A DNA stretch of 44,875 nt from an uncultured Bacilli bacterium (GCA_947589675.1 CANQCI010000010.1:1-44875); one strand, 5' to 3'; positions 25,179-34,768 are shown, counted from the stretch's first letter. Made by a program: numbers and translations. The notes: generated from the letters alone by a model not told the origin.

Positions 25179-25624
25179 TTTAAAATAACCTCCCTTGTTC
25201 GCTTAATAGAAGCCATAATATCACCCTTTATCCCTAAAGCAAATTCGGGATGATAGTATTCCGTGATTAAAGAAGTTAAAACTGGCATATTCACCCTTTT
25301 AATTTCCTCTAAAGTATAATTTTGCACTTTAATTCCTGTTACTTCAAAAATAAAGTGGCGAATCAATTTACTTAAATTCTGATAAGCTTGACGGGAATCT
25401 ATTTTATTTTCGCTAGTTTCTTGCCAAAGATGATTAATACTAATAATATATTTCTTTTTTATATCTTCAACATTAATAGGTTTTACAACTTTAATAGGTT
25501 TCTTACCTTTACTTTGTTTATTCAAAAGAAAATATAATATTAAACATAAAATAATAATTAATAAAATAATAATTGGTATAAAAGAATAAGAAAACATAGC
25601 TTGTAATTTAACTGAAGAAGACAT
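25169..25624 (-). CDS. Membrane protein of MoxR operons (DUF4381-like)
   Basis: A 151-residue protein with one N-terminal membrane helix (about 15-35) and a helical cytoplasmic domain. It is placed between DUF58 and VWA genes, the position of DUF4381/TM proteins in MoxR-Bat clusters, and overlaps the DUF58 gene by 17 bases. The family match is by position and layout rather than a specific motif. Confidence 0.65.
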   Translation of the reverse strand: MSSSVKLQAMFSYSFIPIIILLIIILCLILYFLLNKQSKGKKPIKVVKPINVEDIKKKYIISINHLWQETSENKIDSRQAYQNLSKLIRHFIFEVTGIKVQNYTLEEIKRVNMPVLTSLITEYYHPEFALGIKGDIMASIKRTREVILKWQ

Positions 25625-26483
25625 ATTTATGACTTTCTAATAATTCAATAATTTTCGGAGTTATTTCTTTAAAACTCCCAATTGAAACAAGACAAATTTT
25701 ATTTTTTCTTAATCTTTCTTTATTACTTTCATAAATTTTATTTTTCGTTTCTTTTTCCATTTCCATCAACTTCTTATCATTTAAAAATATACTAGGAATA
25801 TATTTTTCTTCTTCTAAATCATAAATACTATCTTTATTTAGATAAGCATCTGTAATATTAATAAATAAAACATCATATAACATACTTAATTTTTTAATTA
25901 CACTAGTTTTTAAAGAGTTTAATCCTTTTAAATCAGTAATTACAAAAAGAATCATTTTTTTATTATTATGATGAGTTAAATACTCTAATGTTTTTTCTAA
26001 ACCATCTTGATTAGTTAAAGTAGCATCTTTATCATATTCAGTTAAGTATTGTTCTAAATTATAAAGATTATATTTTAATTTCTTAATAATAACTTCATCA
26101 TGTTTATTATATATCATTCCCACATAGTCATTGTTTTTAATACCTAAATAACCAATAGTTCCGGCGGTATATAAAGCAATATTCTTTTTATTTTCTAATT
26201 TATCAGTATCACCCGCCATTTTTAAACCAGTATCCATAAGAAGCATAATATTATGTTTTTTTTCAGCAATAAATTGTTTAACTAATAGGTTTTGATGGCG
26301 AGCTGAGGCTTTCCAGTCAATATCTTTTATATCATCATTAATGACATATTCTCTTAAATTTTCAAAATTCATACTTTTCCCACGGTAAATCGATTTGTAA
26401 GTTCCATCGAGAATATTACTAGTTTTTTTACTAGCATAAATAGCAATATTAGCTTTAATTTTATTAATATATTTTAAATTCAT
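25608..26483 (-). CDS. DUF58-domain protein
   Basis: The protein has 291 residues. The DUF58 signature lies at about 40-75: FENLREYVINDDIKDIDWKA, shortened as the YVxxDDIxxIDWKxSAR pattern. A VWA-like fold follows, with IMLLMDTGLKM. It follows MoxR with a 4-base overlap, the standard MoxR-DUF58 pair; the ATPase is thought to mature or remodel such metal-binding proteins. Confidence 0.9.
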   Translation of the reverse strand: MNLKYINKIKANIAIYASKKTSNILDGTYKSIYRGKSMNFENLREYVINDDIKDIDWKASARHQNLLVKQFIAEKKHNIMLLMDTGLKMAGDTDKLENKKNIALYTAGTIGYLGIKNNDYVGMIYNKHDEVIIKKLKYNLYNLEQYLTEYDKDATLTNQDGLEKTLEYLTHHNNKKMILFVITDLKGLNSLKTSVIKKLSMLYDVLFINITDAYLNKDSIYDLEEEKYIPSIFLNDKKLMEMEKETKNKIYESNKERLRKNKICLVSIGSFKEITPKIIELLESHKYVFFS

Positions 26484-27475
26484 GGTGTGGGAATAGCTCC
26501 TATTAAAGCATCAATAATTTGTTCAACTGTTACATTATCGGCGATAGCTGAAAAATTAAGAGATATCCGATGTCTTAAAACACTATATCTAAGACTCTTA
26601 ACATCATCGGGAATTACAAAAGTACGTCCATTTATTAAAGCTAATGCTTTAGCACATTCCATAAAGGCAATTGACCCCCGTGGACTAGAGCCAAGTTCAA
26701 TATAATCAGCAATATTTTTGGCTACAAACTTTTCCGGATAACGAGTAGCATAAATAATATTAGCAATATATTTTTTAATAGCTGTATCAATATATACTTT
26801 TTTTGTTAAATTTTGTAAAAATACTAAATCATCAAGTTCTAATATCGCTTCTTTACTAGCTAAATAATTGTTTTCTAAGCGATTTAAAACTTCCACTTCT
26901 TCTTCCAAAGTCGGATAATTTATTATTTCTTTAATTAAGAACCGGTCTAATTGAGCCTCCGCTAAAGTATAAGTCCCTTCTTGTTCGATAGGATTTTGGG
27001 TGGCTATAACAATAAATATATTAGGTAATTTATAAACAACATTATCAATGGTTATTTGACGTTCTTGCATAGCTTCAAGGGTGGCACTTTGGGTTTTCGC
27101 ACTTGATCTATTTACTTCATCTAGTAAGACAAAATTGGCATAAATAGGACCTATTCTTGTGTCAAAGGCATTCGTGGCATAATTAAATATTTGGGTGCCA
27201 ATAATATCACTGGGAAGTAAATCCGGAGTACATTGAATCCGAGCAAATTTACCATTAACAGCCTCCGTTATAACTTTGGCGGCGGTTGTTTTAGCTAAGC
27301 CTGGTACTGATTCTAAAAGAACATGCCCATTAGCCATTAAAGCTATAAGTAAAGCATACTCTAAATTCGTTTGACCTACTATTCTTTCTTTATAATAATT
27401 ATTTATTTTAAAAATAATCATTTTACTTTTTTCTAAATCTTCTTGACTAATCTTTTCATTAACATTATTTTCCAT
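26480..27475 (-). CDS. MoxR-family AAA+ ATPase
   Basis: The protein has 331 residues. Walker A SVPGLAKT at 56-63 and Walker B VLLDEVNRS followed by AMQERQITI are the classic MoxR sequence, with a sensor at IATQNPIEQEGT. MoxR ATPases act as chaperones for the products of linked genes. It opens a six-gene operon (MoxR, DUF58, TM protein, VWA, VWA, TPR) in which every junction overlaps. Start: ATG; upstream AGGTTG is a modest Shine-Dalgarno sequence. Confidence 0.93.
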   Translation of the reverse strand: MENNVNEKISQEDLEKSKMIIFKINNYYKERIVGQTNLEYALLIALMANGHVLLESVPGLAKTTAAKVITEAVNGKFARIQCTPDLLPSDIIGTQIFNYATNAFDTRIGPIYANFVLLDEVNRSSAKTQSATLEAMQERQITIDNVVYKLPNIFIVIATQNPIEQEGTYTLAEAQLDRFLIKEIINYPTLEEEVEVLNRLENNYLASKEAILELDDLVFLQNLTKKVYIDTAIKKYIANIIYATRYPEKFVAKNIADYIELGSSPRGSIAFMECAKALALINGRTFVIPDDVKSLRYSVLRHRISLNFSAIADNVTVEQIIDALIGAIPTP

Positions 27476-27548
27476 ATATTTTCAACCTACTTCTTCTATT
27501 ATCAATTGTAATTAATATATCATATTTTTAAAAAAAACTCTATCATTT

Positions 27549-27577
27549 AAAAAAGTTAGATTATTTGTCTAACTTTT
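27549..27577 (-). terminator. Terminator of the aspS-gatCAB operon
   Basis: AAAAGTTAG (27551-27559) and CTAACTTTT (27569-27577) pair; the T-run is on the minus strand. The gatB stop codon lies within the hairpin. Confidence 0.85.
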
Positions 27578-28991
27578 CTTTTAACAATTCTTTGGTCATA
27601 ACTGGATTAGCCTTACCTCTAGTTTCTTTCATTACTTGACCTACAAAGAAATCAAATAAATTAGTTTTCCCGCCTTTATATTGTTCTATTTGACTAGGAT
27701 TATTTTCTAAAATAGTATTAATTATTTCTTCTAACTTGCCTTTATCACTTAATTGTAAATTATCTTCTTTAATATAAGTTTTAGGCATCTTTTCTTCTTC
27801 TAAAGCCTTAAAGAATATTTCTTTCGCTTGTTTACTAGAAATAGTTCCTTTTTCTAATTCATCAGTTATTTGTTTTAAATACTCTGGTTTTAAATAAAAA
27901 TCTTTTAATTCAATATCATATTTATTTAAATAGGCAATAATTTGAACGGTCAACCAATTAGCTGCCACTTTGGGTTTAATTCCTAAACTTAGACATTCTT
28001 CAAAATAATCAGCACTTACCTTTTCTTTAACAATAATTGTAGCATCATAATCGCTTAAACCAAATTCTTCCATATATTTCTTTTTTCTTTCTCTAGGTAA
28101 AACCGGAATTGATTTTTTAATTTCTTCTAACCATTCTTTAGTTATCTTATATTTAGGAATATTTGGTTCCACGAAGTATTTATAATCAATGGCATCAACT
28201 TTACTGCGCATATGAATCGTGGTACCACTTTCTTCATCAAATCGCCTTGTATCTTGTTCTACTTCATCATATTTTCCTGCATCTTTTAAAGCACTTTGTC
28301 TTTTAATTTCATAATTTATAGCTTCATAAACATTACTAAAGGAATTAACATTTTTAATTTCTACTTTAGTACCTAATTCCGTCGCATCAGGATCCATAAT
28401 CGAAACATTAACATCGCATCTAATTTGTCCCTTTTTGGTATCCCCTTCGGAAACATCACAATATTGGTAAATTCGCCGCATTGTTTCAAGGAAAGCAACT
28501 GCTTCTTCCGCCGAATTTAAGCAAGGTTCTGTAACTAATTCTAACAAAGGAACCCCTGCTCGGTTATAATCAATCATAGAAACATCATAGTAATGATCTA
28601 AACTAGCCGCATCTTCTTCTAAGTGAATATCATGAATTAAAACTTCCTTTTCTTGCCCATCGACTTCAATGATTATTTTTCCATCTACCCCAACTGGATC
28701 ATGCATTTGGGTAATTTGATAGCCTTTTGGTAAATCCGGATAATAATAATTTTTCCGATCAAAATACATATATTCGGGTTGTTTACAATTTAAAACTAGT
28801 GACATTAATAAGGCTTTACGAACACATTCTTTATTAACAACAGGCAAAGTCCCAGGAAATGCCATATCTACAGGTCTAATATTACTATTAGGAATTTCAT
28901 TATAGGAATTTTCGGCACTAGAAAATACTTTGGAATTACTTTTAAGTTCACAATGCATTTCTAAACCAATAACAGCTTTATATTTACTCAT
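27561..28991 (-). CDS. gatB: Asp/Glu-tRNA amidotransferase subunit B
   Basis: The protein has 476 residues from the ATG at 28991, behind AGGAGGT; upstream in-frame TTG lies in the ribosome binding site. GLEMHCELKSNSKVFS near the start, the PGTLPVVN region, and RAGVPLLELVTEP plus DVNVSI are conserved GatB motifs; the C-terminal YqeY-like tail (about 400-476) is intact. GatB phosphorylates and amidates Glu-tRNAGln or Asp-tRNAAsn with ammonia from GatA. Overlaps gatA by 8 bases. Confidence 0.97.
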   Translation of the reverse strand: MSKYKAVIGLEMHCELKSNSKVFSSAENSYNEIPNSNIRPVDMAFPGTLPVVNKECVRKALLMSLVLNCKQPEYMYFDRKNYYYPDLPKGYQITQMHDPVGVDGKIIIEVDGQEKEVLIHDIHLEEDAASLDHYYDVSMIDYNRAGVPLLELVTEPCLNSAEEAVAFLETMRRIYQYCDVSEGDTKKGQIRCDVNVSIMDPDATELGTKVEIKNVNSFSNVYEAINYEIKRQSALKDAGKYDEVEQDTRRFDEESGTTIHMRSKVDAIDYKYFVEPNIPKYKITKEWLEEIKKSIPVLPRERKKKYMEEFGLSDYDATIIVKEKVSADYFEECLSLGIKPKVAANWLTVQIIAYLNKYDIELKDFYLKPEYLKQITDELEKGTISSKQAKEIFFKALEEEKMPKTYIKEDNLQLSDKGKLEEIINTILENNPSQIEQYKGGKTNLFDFFVGQVMKETRGKANPVMTKELLKEKLDK

Positions 28992-30441
28992 GACGACCTC
29001 CTGCAATCATATTTTTATAGTTCATTTGGGATTCTAAAGCATAAGCTATATTTAAAACATTAGCATCATCATAACAATTTCCCGTGATATTAATTCCCAC
29101 TGGTAAGGAATTTATAAAACCATCGGGAATAGTTATTGATGGAAAACCACCAAAATTACCTATTTGCAAATGTTCTTCAAGTAAAGCCGTATTATCCTTC
29201 GTAAGTTCATCTTTACTTCCATCAATATAAGGAGCAACTCCTGTTGAAACTGGTAAAATTAAGGCATCATATTTTTTAAATAAGTCTTTCATTTTATCAA
29301 CTATTATACGTCTTAAACGAGCAGCATTTAAAAAATATCGTTCTTGATTTTCTTTTTGTAAAATGAAAGAACCAATGACAAATCTTCTTTTTATTAAAGG
29401 CGAAAAACCTTTAGTTCGATGATCTTTCATCATATCCATGACATTATCACCCTTGCCCCTTGGACCAAAGATAATTCCTGTTAAATTGCTCATATTACTA
29501 GTAGCCTCAGCACAAGATAAACAAACATAAACACTAGGAAGAGCATTTAAAATATTTTTTTCAATGCTAACTTCTTCAATACTGACGCCTAAATCTCGTA
29601 ATTTATCCAAAGCTTGATGATAAATTTCCAAATGTTTTTTTAATTCATCAGTCGCATCAGGATAATTTTCTAAATCCACTATTTCTTTAATATAAAATAA
29701 TTTTTTACCTTTAACATTTCCATCAATACTTTTATAAAGATTAATATCTTTCGAATCCCAGCTGGTCATATCAAGTTCATCAATTCCCTTCATGGCATCA
29801 ACAACAATCGCCGCATCTTTGACGGAACGAGTGAGCACACCACAGTGATCTAGGGAAGAAGCAAAAGGAAATAAACCGTACCTAGAAATCATTCCATAAG
29901 TAGGTTTATAGCCAACAATACCACAGAAAGCCGCGGGTTTGCGAATAGAATCCCCCGTATCACTTCCTAAAGCATAAGGATAAACCCCAGCTGCTACCGC
30001 CGCCGCACTTCCTGATGAAGATCCCGCACACATTCTATCTAAATCCCAAGGATTTCTAATTACGCCGGTATGGGCGGTAGTTCCTGTGCCTCCCATTCCA
30101 AATTCATCTAAAGCCGTTTTATTAACCACAATAGCTCCATGTTCTTTTAATTTACGCACCGCCGTCGCATCGAAAAAAGGAACATAATCTTTTAAAGTAT
30201 TAGATGAACCAGTTGTTAAAATATCTTTAGTTGAATAGTTATCTTTAACCCCAAACGGAATCCCTGATAATAAGTCATCAGTAACCTCAGTTTCTTTAGC
30301 ATCATCCAAAATTGTGACAAAAGCATTGCATGAAGCTTCAACTTCATGAGATTTTTTTAAAGCTTCTTCTACTAGCTCTTTACTAGTTACTTTTTTATTA
30401 ATTAATAAATCATGTAATTCTTCAATAGTTTTATCCATCAT
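28984..30441 (-). CDS. gatA: Asp/Glu-tRNA amidotransferase subunit A (amidase)
   Basis: The protein has 485 residues from ATG at 30441 (AAAGGTGG upstream; a second ATG follows at once). The amidase triad is visible: Lys66 (GVKDN), a Ser in AGSSSGS (141-143) and nucleophile Ser165. The oxyanion-hole stretch reads DTGDSIRKP where most GatA proteins have DTGGSIRQP, so a Gly is Asp. It hydrolyses glutamine to supply ammonia to GatB. Confidence 0.96.
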   Translation of the reverse strand: MMDKTIEELHDLLINKKVTSKELVEEALKKSHEVEASCNAFVTILDDAKETEVTDDLLSGIPFGVKDNYSTKDILTTGSSNTLKDYVPFFDATAVRKLKEHGAIVVNKTALDEFGMGGTGTTAHTGVIRNPWDLDRMCAGSSSGSAAAVAAGVYPYALGSDTGDSIRKPAAFCGIVGYKPTYGMISRYGLFPFASSLDHCGVLTRSVKDAAIVVDAMKGIDELDMTSWDSKDINLYKSIDGNVKGKKLFYIKEIVDLENYPDATDELKKHLEIYHQALDKLRDLGVSIEEVSIEKNILNALPSVYVCLSCAEATSNMSNLTGIIFGPRGKGDNVMDMMKDHRTKGFSPLIKRRFVIGSFILQKENQERYFLNAARLRRIIVDKMKDLFKKYDALILPVSTGVAPYIDGSKDELTKDNTALLEEHLQIGNFGGFPSITIPDGFINSLPVGINITGNCYDDANVLNIAYALESQMNYKNMIAGGRHE

Positions 30442-30442
30442 T

Positions 30443-30739
30443 TTATCCCACCACCTTTGGTACTTCGATTTCTCGATCTTCGTAATCATCACAATTTTTT
30501 AATAAATCTTCAATAGGAACCGATTCTTCTTTAACATCTTCTCTTAGAGAAAAAACAAAATCATCTAAAGCATGGGTCATTGGTTCAATTTCAGCAATGC
30601 CAGGAATATTGGCAATAAGTTCCATATTTTCTTCAATAATATCCCCTTCTCTTACGACTAATTCATTTTCTTCGGGACTTAAGCCAATCAATAATTTGGC
30701 AGCTAAATCATCCACAACTTCTTTCGTAAATTTACTCAT
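30443..30739 (-). CDS. gatC: Asp/Glu-tRNA amidotransferase subunit C
   Basis: A 98-residue GatC, the small subunit that holds GatA and GatB together: the LAAKLLIGLSPEE helix and PMTHALDD...LREDV are typical. Start chosen as ATG 30739, 8 bases from AAAGGA; it overlaps the aspS stop codon by 8 bases (ATGAGTAA). Its end runs directly into gatA. Confidence 0.95.
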   Translation of the reverse strand: MSKFTKEVVDDLAAKLLIGLSPEENELVVREGDIIEENMELIANIPGIAEIEPMTHALDDFVFSLREDVKEESVPIEDLLKNCDDYEDREIEVPKVVG

Positions 30740-32495
30740 TTTCATCATCCTTTCTTAAAATTATTCCTAATTCTGCTAATTGTTTTTCGCTAACACTATC
30801 AGGAGCTCCATCCATTAAATCCGCGGCACTTTGGGTTTTTGGAAAAGCTACGACATCTTTTATATCATTAGTTCCAGCTAAAATCATTACTAATCTTTCT
30901 ATGCCTGGGGCAATTCCCGCATGAGGTGGAACCCCATATTTAAAGGCTTCTAACATAAAACCAAATCTTTTTTGAGCTTCTTCATCGCTAATATTTAAGG
31001 CTTTAAATACTTTTCGCAAATCAGCTTCTCGATGGTTTCTAACCCCTCCACTAGCCAGTTCATAACCATTAACGACTAAATCATAACTCCTAGAAATACA
31101 ATGTTCATAATCATTAAGTGTGTTAAAATCTTTAACCATCGTAAAAGGATTATGCTCAGCTTTCCATCTTTTTTCCGTTTCACTATATTCATAAAAAGGA
31201 AAATCGGTAATCCATACAAAATTTATTAAATCATTATTTATTAAATTTAAGTCTTTAGCAATCTTAGTTCGCAAAGCCCCAAGAGAAGCATAAACAATCT
31301 TTGGTTTATCAGCGACAATTAAAATTAAATCATTATTGCTAACTTGGTATGTTTCTTTAATAATTTCAAGTTTTTCATCTTCCAAATTTTTCGCTATAAC
31401 TCCTGTAAATTCATCATTATCATACTTTAACCAAGCCAGTCCCTTAGCTCCATAGATTTTCACAAAATCTGTTAAATGTTCAACATCACTTCGAGAATAT
31501 TTATCACCATTATTTTTAACGATTAGGCACTTAGCAATGCCTCCATTTTCGATAGCTCGTCTAAAAACATTCATGGAAGTATCTTTTAAAATTGTCGTTA
31601 AATCAAGTAAAGGCATTTCATACCTCGTATCTGGTTTATCACTTCCGTATTTATCCATGGCTTCTTGATAGGTTAATCTTGGAAAAGTACCTAAATCTAG
31701 TCCCTTGACATCTTTCACAATTTTTTTAATTAATCCCTCAGTTAAATTAAAAATATCTTCTTCATCTGCAAACGACATTTCTAAATCTATTTGGGTAAAC
31801 TCTGGTTGACGATCAGCTCTTAAATCTTCATCCCGAAAACACCGAGCAACTTGATAATATTTTTCAAAACCACTTACCATTAAAAGCTGTTTAAATATTT
31901 GGGGTGATTGGGGAAGAGCATAAAAACTTCCTTTATTAACCCGACTAGGAACTAAATAATCTCTTGCTCCCTCGGGAGTACTTTTACATAAAATGGGTGT
32001 TTCAATTTCTAAGAAACCTAAGTTATTTAAATATTCTCTAGCACTAGTAATTACTTGATGTCTTAAAATAATATTCTTTTGCAAATTAGTTTTCCGCAAG
32101 TCTAAATATCGATATTTCAAAGCCACATTTTCATTTATCTTTTCATTATCATCATAAACATTAAAAGGCAAACTAGCACATTCACTTAAAACCTCAATAT
32201 TTAAAGCCATTAACTCAACTTCTCCAGTAGGAATTTTTAAGTTAATCATTTCGGGATCTCTTTTAATAATTTTCCCAGTTACTTTTAAACAATATTCATT
32301 CTTTAAATTCTCAGCAATACTAAATTCATCTTTTAAAAAGCCCCGATTAAATACTACTTGTAAAATCCCCGAGCGATCTCTTAAATCAATAAAGATAACT
32401 CCTCCCATATCTCTTCTTTTATTAACCCAACCATAGACAGTTACTTCTTTATCAATATCTTTAGTTGTAAATAAACCATTATCGTATTTTTTCAT
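30732..32495 (-). CDS. aspS: Aspartyl-tRNA synthetase, gatCAB-linked copy (candidate non-discriminating)
   Basis: The protein has 587 residues with an OB-fold anticodon domain (1-105), a class II core with [16 protein letters not shown] (motif 2) and GIAPGIERLVM (motif 3), and a GAD insertion (about 290-410). The residue after RRD, known in bacterial AspRS to separate Leu (discriminating) from His (non-discriminating), is Met. It is first gene of the T-box-controlled aspS-gatC-gatA-gatB operon, so it may charge tRNAAsn with Asp for amidation. A second AspRS sits at 38498-40237. Confidence 0.95.
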   Translation of the reverse strand: MKKYDNGLFTTKDIDKEVTVYGWVNKRRDMGGVIFIDLRDRSGILQVVFNRGFLKDEFSIAENLKNEYCLKVTGKIIKRDPEMINLKIPTGEVELMALNIEVLSECASLPFNVYDDNEKINENVALKYRYLDLRKTNLQKNIILRHQVITSAREYLNNLGFLEIETPILCKSTPEGARDYLVPSRVNKGSFYALPQSPQIFKQLLMVSGFEKYYQVARCFRDEDLRADRQPEFTQIDLEMSFADEEDIFNLTEGLIKKIVKDVKGLDLGTFPRLTYQEAMDKYGSDKPDTRYEMPLLDLTTILKDTSMNVFRRAIENGGIAKCLIVKNNGDKYSRSDVEHLTDFVKIYGAKGLAWLKYDNDEFTGVIAKNLEDEKLEIIKETYQVSNNDLILIVADKPKIVYASLGALRTKIAKDLNLINNDLINFVWITDFPFYEYSETEKRWKAEHNPFTMVKDFNTLNDYEHCISRSYDLVVNGYELASGGVRNHREADLRKVFKALNISDEEAQKRFGFMLEAFKYGVPPHAGIAPGIERLVMILAGTNDIKDVVAFPKTQSAADLMDGAPDSVSEKQLAELGIILRKDDENE

Positions 32496-32514
32496 TATTT
32501 TCCTCTTTTCTTAA

Positions 32515-32726
32515 ATAAAAAGCCTAGAACTTGTAAGGGCGAGATTAACCCGCGGTGCCACCTTACTTTTCTAGGCTTAATTTCTTTTATCGCAATTTTT
32601 GCGTTTTATGTTTTTTTAAAAAACCGTTCTTCATTTATTTTCCCCTTAGACATTTCCACCCTCTAGTCCTCTCTTAAAGCTTCCAATAAACTACTTGTTT
32701 TTCCATAAAAATAAACTACGTTTTTA
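32515..32726 (-). promoter_or_regulatory. T-box riboswitch with overlapping GAA/AAC specifier region
   Basis: Read on the minus strand. The T-box core AAGGTGGCACCGCGGG (32564-32549) is unmistakable; its TGGC fits a tRNA discriminator G, as in tRNAAsn and tRNAGlu. The terminator pairs AAGCCTAGAA with TTCTAGGCTT followed by T-run (ending near 32515). Stem III is CGCAA/TTGCG (32603-32591). In Stem I, AAAAAC (32702-32697) pairs with GTTTTT (32624-32619) and TTTATT (32690-32685) with AATAAA. The specifier loop between has AGTA on one strand and GAA then GAAC (32629-32626) on the other, a loop-E layout. GAAC holds both GAA and AAC codons. It controls the aspS-gatCAB operon by uncharged-tRNA antitermination. 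Confidence 0.95.
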
Positions 32727-32754
32727 ATTTTACTACATTAATTTTATTTGTCAA
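32727..32754 (-). promoter_or_regulatory. Promoter of the T-box/aspS-gatCAB operon
   Basis: On the minus strand, TTGACA (32754-32749), a 16-base spacer and TAAAAT (32732-32727). The -35 overlaps the end of the 32744-33388 gene. Confidence 0.75.
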
Positions 32755-33388
32755 GCACACTATTTTTTAAATCTTTATTACCAAAATAAATATTTTTATC
32801 TTTTATTATTATTTTATAATTTTTCCCTTTATAAATTAAATAATCATCTTTTTCTTCCTTACTTATTTCTTTTTCCTTTACTAGTTCATCTAAATAATCC
32901 ATAATCATATTAATAGTTATATCACCACTGGCAATTAAATCCAGTAAATTTTCTTTTTTATTATCAAGGATTAACTGAATATCATTAAGATGATAATAAT
33001 AAATATTTGTTTGTTCAACATAATATTTACGAGCTAAATCTTGCTTAATATTTTCCGTAAAAGCTAAAGTAAAATTGGCTCTTTTTTCAATATTTACTTT
33101 TTTGATTAAATCCCCTAAAAAGATATAATTATTATTAATAGCATCACTTATCGAAAATTTATCACCATTTGCAAATAATATATAAGCATCTGGATCATAA
33201 TGAACAAAATAGTAAGAAAAATAACCACGATTAATTAATAATTTTTCAGGATTGTCTTGCTTTTCTTGATATTTAATTTCATAATTCATAAAAAGATAAT
33301 CTGGTTCTTCTTTACTTCGAAAATAAATTTCAATCGCAATCATTCCCGCTATAACTAAAGTTAAAATTATAAATAACCTAAATTTCAT
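32744..33388 (-). CDS. Single-pass membrane or secreted protein, hypothetical
   Basis: A 214-residue protein with an N-terminal hydrophobic helix (about 5-23) followed by a charged, Lys/Tyr/Asn-rich domain. It overlaps asnS by one base, so it is the tail gene of the hisS-asnS operon, and its last codons hold the promoter of the aspS operon. No recognised family. Confidence 0.75.
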   Translation of the reverse strand: MKFRLFIILTLVIAGMIAIEIYFRSKEEPDYLFMNYEIKYQEKQDNPEKLLINRGYFSYYFVHYDPDAYILFANGDKFSISDAINNNYIFLGDLIKKVNIEKRANFTLAFTENIKQDLARKYYVEQTNIYYYHLNDIQLILDNKKENLLDLIASGDITINMIMDYLDELVKEKEISKEEKDDYLIYKGKNYKIIIKDKNIYFGNKDLKNSVLDK

Positions 33389-34758
33389 TAAAAATCACAG
33401 TTTCCAGGGGTTCGGTAATAAGGAATTACATCTCTGATATTTTCAACCCCAGTTAGATACATTATAAGCCGTTCAAAACCTAAACCAAAGCCAGAATGTA
33501 CACAACTTCCATATTTGCGTAAATTAACATACCAATCAAGTTCTTCTGGATTCATGTTAAGTTCTTTCATTCGCTTAACTAATTTATCATAATCATCTTC
33601 TCTTTGACTTCCTCCCATCAGTTCACCAACAAATGGTACTTCTAAGTCCACAGCTGCCACGGTTTTACCATCATCATTTTGTTTCATATAAAAGGCTTTA
33701 ATATCTTTTGGCCAATTCGTAATAAATACTGGTCCATGAAAATATTCCGTAATATATTTTTCATGTTCCTTGGCAATATCTTCTCCTGAAACTGGGGGAA
33801 ATTCCCATTTAACATCTGCTTTTTTCAAAATATTTATAACTTCTTCATGAGTAACTCTTGTAAATTTACTATTTACTAAATCAGTTAATTTTTGAATTAA
33901 ACCTTTTTCCACGAATTGGTCTAAAAATTCTAATTCATCATGGGCATTTTCTAAACAATAATTAACTATAAATTTTAGCATGGCCTCTTCTTCATCCATT
34001 AATCCTTCTAAATCACAAAAAGCCATTTCGGGTTCAATCATCCAAAATTCGGACATATGAGTTTTAGTATTGGAATTTTCTGCCCGAAAAGTTGGTCCAA
34101 AAGTATAAACTTTACTAAAAGCTAAAGCAAAAGTTTCCGCTTCTAATTGCCCTGATACTGTTAATCCCGTTTTTTTACCAAAGAAATCTTTAGTATAATC
34201 GACTTTGCCAGTTTTGGCGATTTTTTCTAAGTCAAGAGTGGTAACTTGAAACATTTCGCCGGCTCCTTCACAATCACTTGCCGTAATTAAGGGGGTATGA
34301 ACATAAACAAAGCCATGTGATTGGAAGTAAGTATGAATAGCCATCGCGGCTAAAGAACGAATCCGAAATACCGCTTGAAACAAATTAGTGCGAGGACGAA
34401 GATAAGCTTGTTCTCTTAAAAATTCTCGTGTATGTTTCTTAGGTTGAATAGGATAATCCTCAGCACTTTTTCCTAAAATAGTTATCGTTTTAGCTTGTAA
34501 TTCAACATCATCTTTCCCAGCCATTTTGACTAACTTACCCGAAATACTAAGGGCTGATGCCACCAGAAGCTTAGTAACATCTTTAAAGTTAGCTAAATTA
34601 TTATCATAAACTATTTGTAATTGTTTAAAACAAGTCCCATCTGCTAAATTAATAAAACCAAATTCTTTTTGAGGACGATGATTTCTAATCCAGCCATTTA
34701 CTACAATTTCTTTATCTAAATATTTTTCTTTATTATCTAATATTTCTTTTATTGTCAT
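33388..34758 (-). CDS. asnS: Asparaginyl-tRNA synthetase
   Basis: The protein has 456 residues. An OB-fold N-terminal domain is followed by a class II core: FRAENSNTKTHMSEFWMIEPE (shortened) holds motif 2 and GFGLGFERLIMYLTG motif 3. VPYYRTPG at the end is AsnRS-specific. It makes Asn-tRNAAsn directly, so an indirect AspRS/GatCAB route would be redundant. Start: ATG behind GGGGAAG, 10 bases after hisS ends. Confidence 0.97.
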   Translation of the reverse strand: MTIKEILDNKEKYLDKEIVVNGWIRNHRPQKEFGFINLADGTCFKQLQIVYDNNLANFKDVTKLLVASALSISGKLVKMAGKDDVELQAKTITILGKSAEDYPIQPKKHTREFLREQAYLRPRTNLFQAVFRIRSLAAMAIHTYFQSHGFVYVHTPLITASDCEGAGEMFQVTTLDLEKIAKTGKVDYTKDFFGKKTGLTVSGQLEAETFALAFSKVYTFGPTFRAENSNTKTHMSEFWMIEPEMAFCDLEGLMDEEEAMLKFIVNYCLENAHDELEFLDQFVEKGLIQKLTDLVNSKFTRVTHEEVINILKKADVKWEFPPVSGEDIAKEHEKYITEYFHGPVFITNWPKDIKAFYMKQNDDGKTVAAVDLEVPFVGELMGGSQREDDYDKLVKRMKELNMNPEELDWYVNLRKYGSCVHSGFGLGFERLIMYLTGVENIRDVIPYYRTPGNCDF

Positions 34759-34768
34759 ATTTCTTCCC

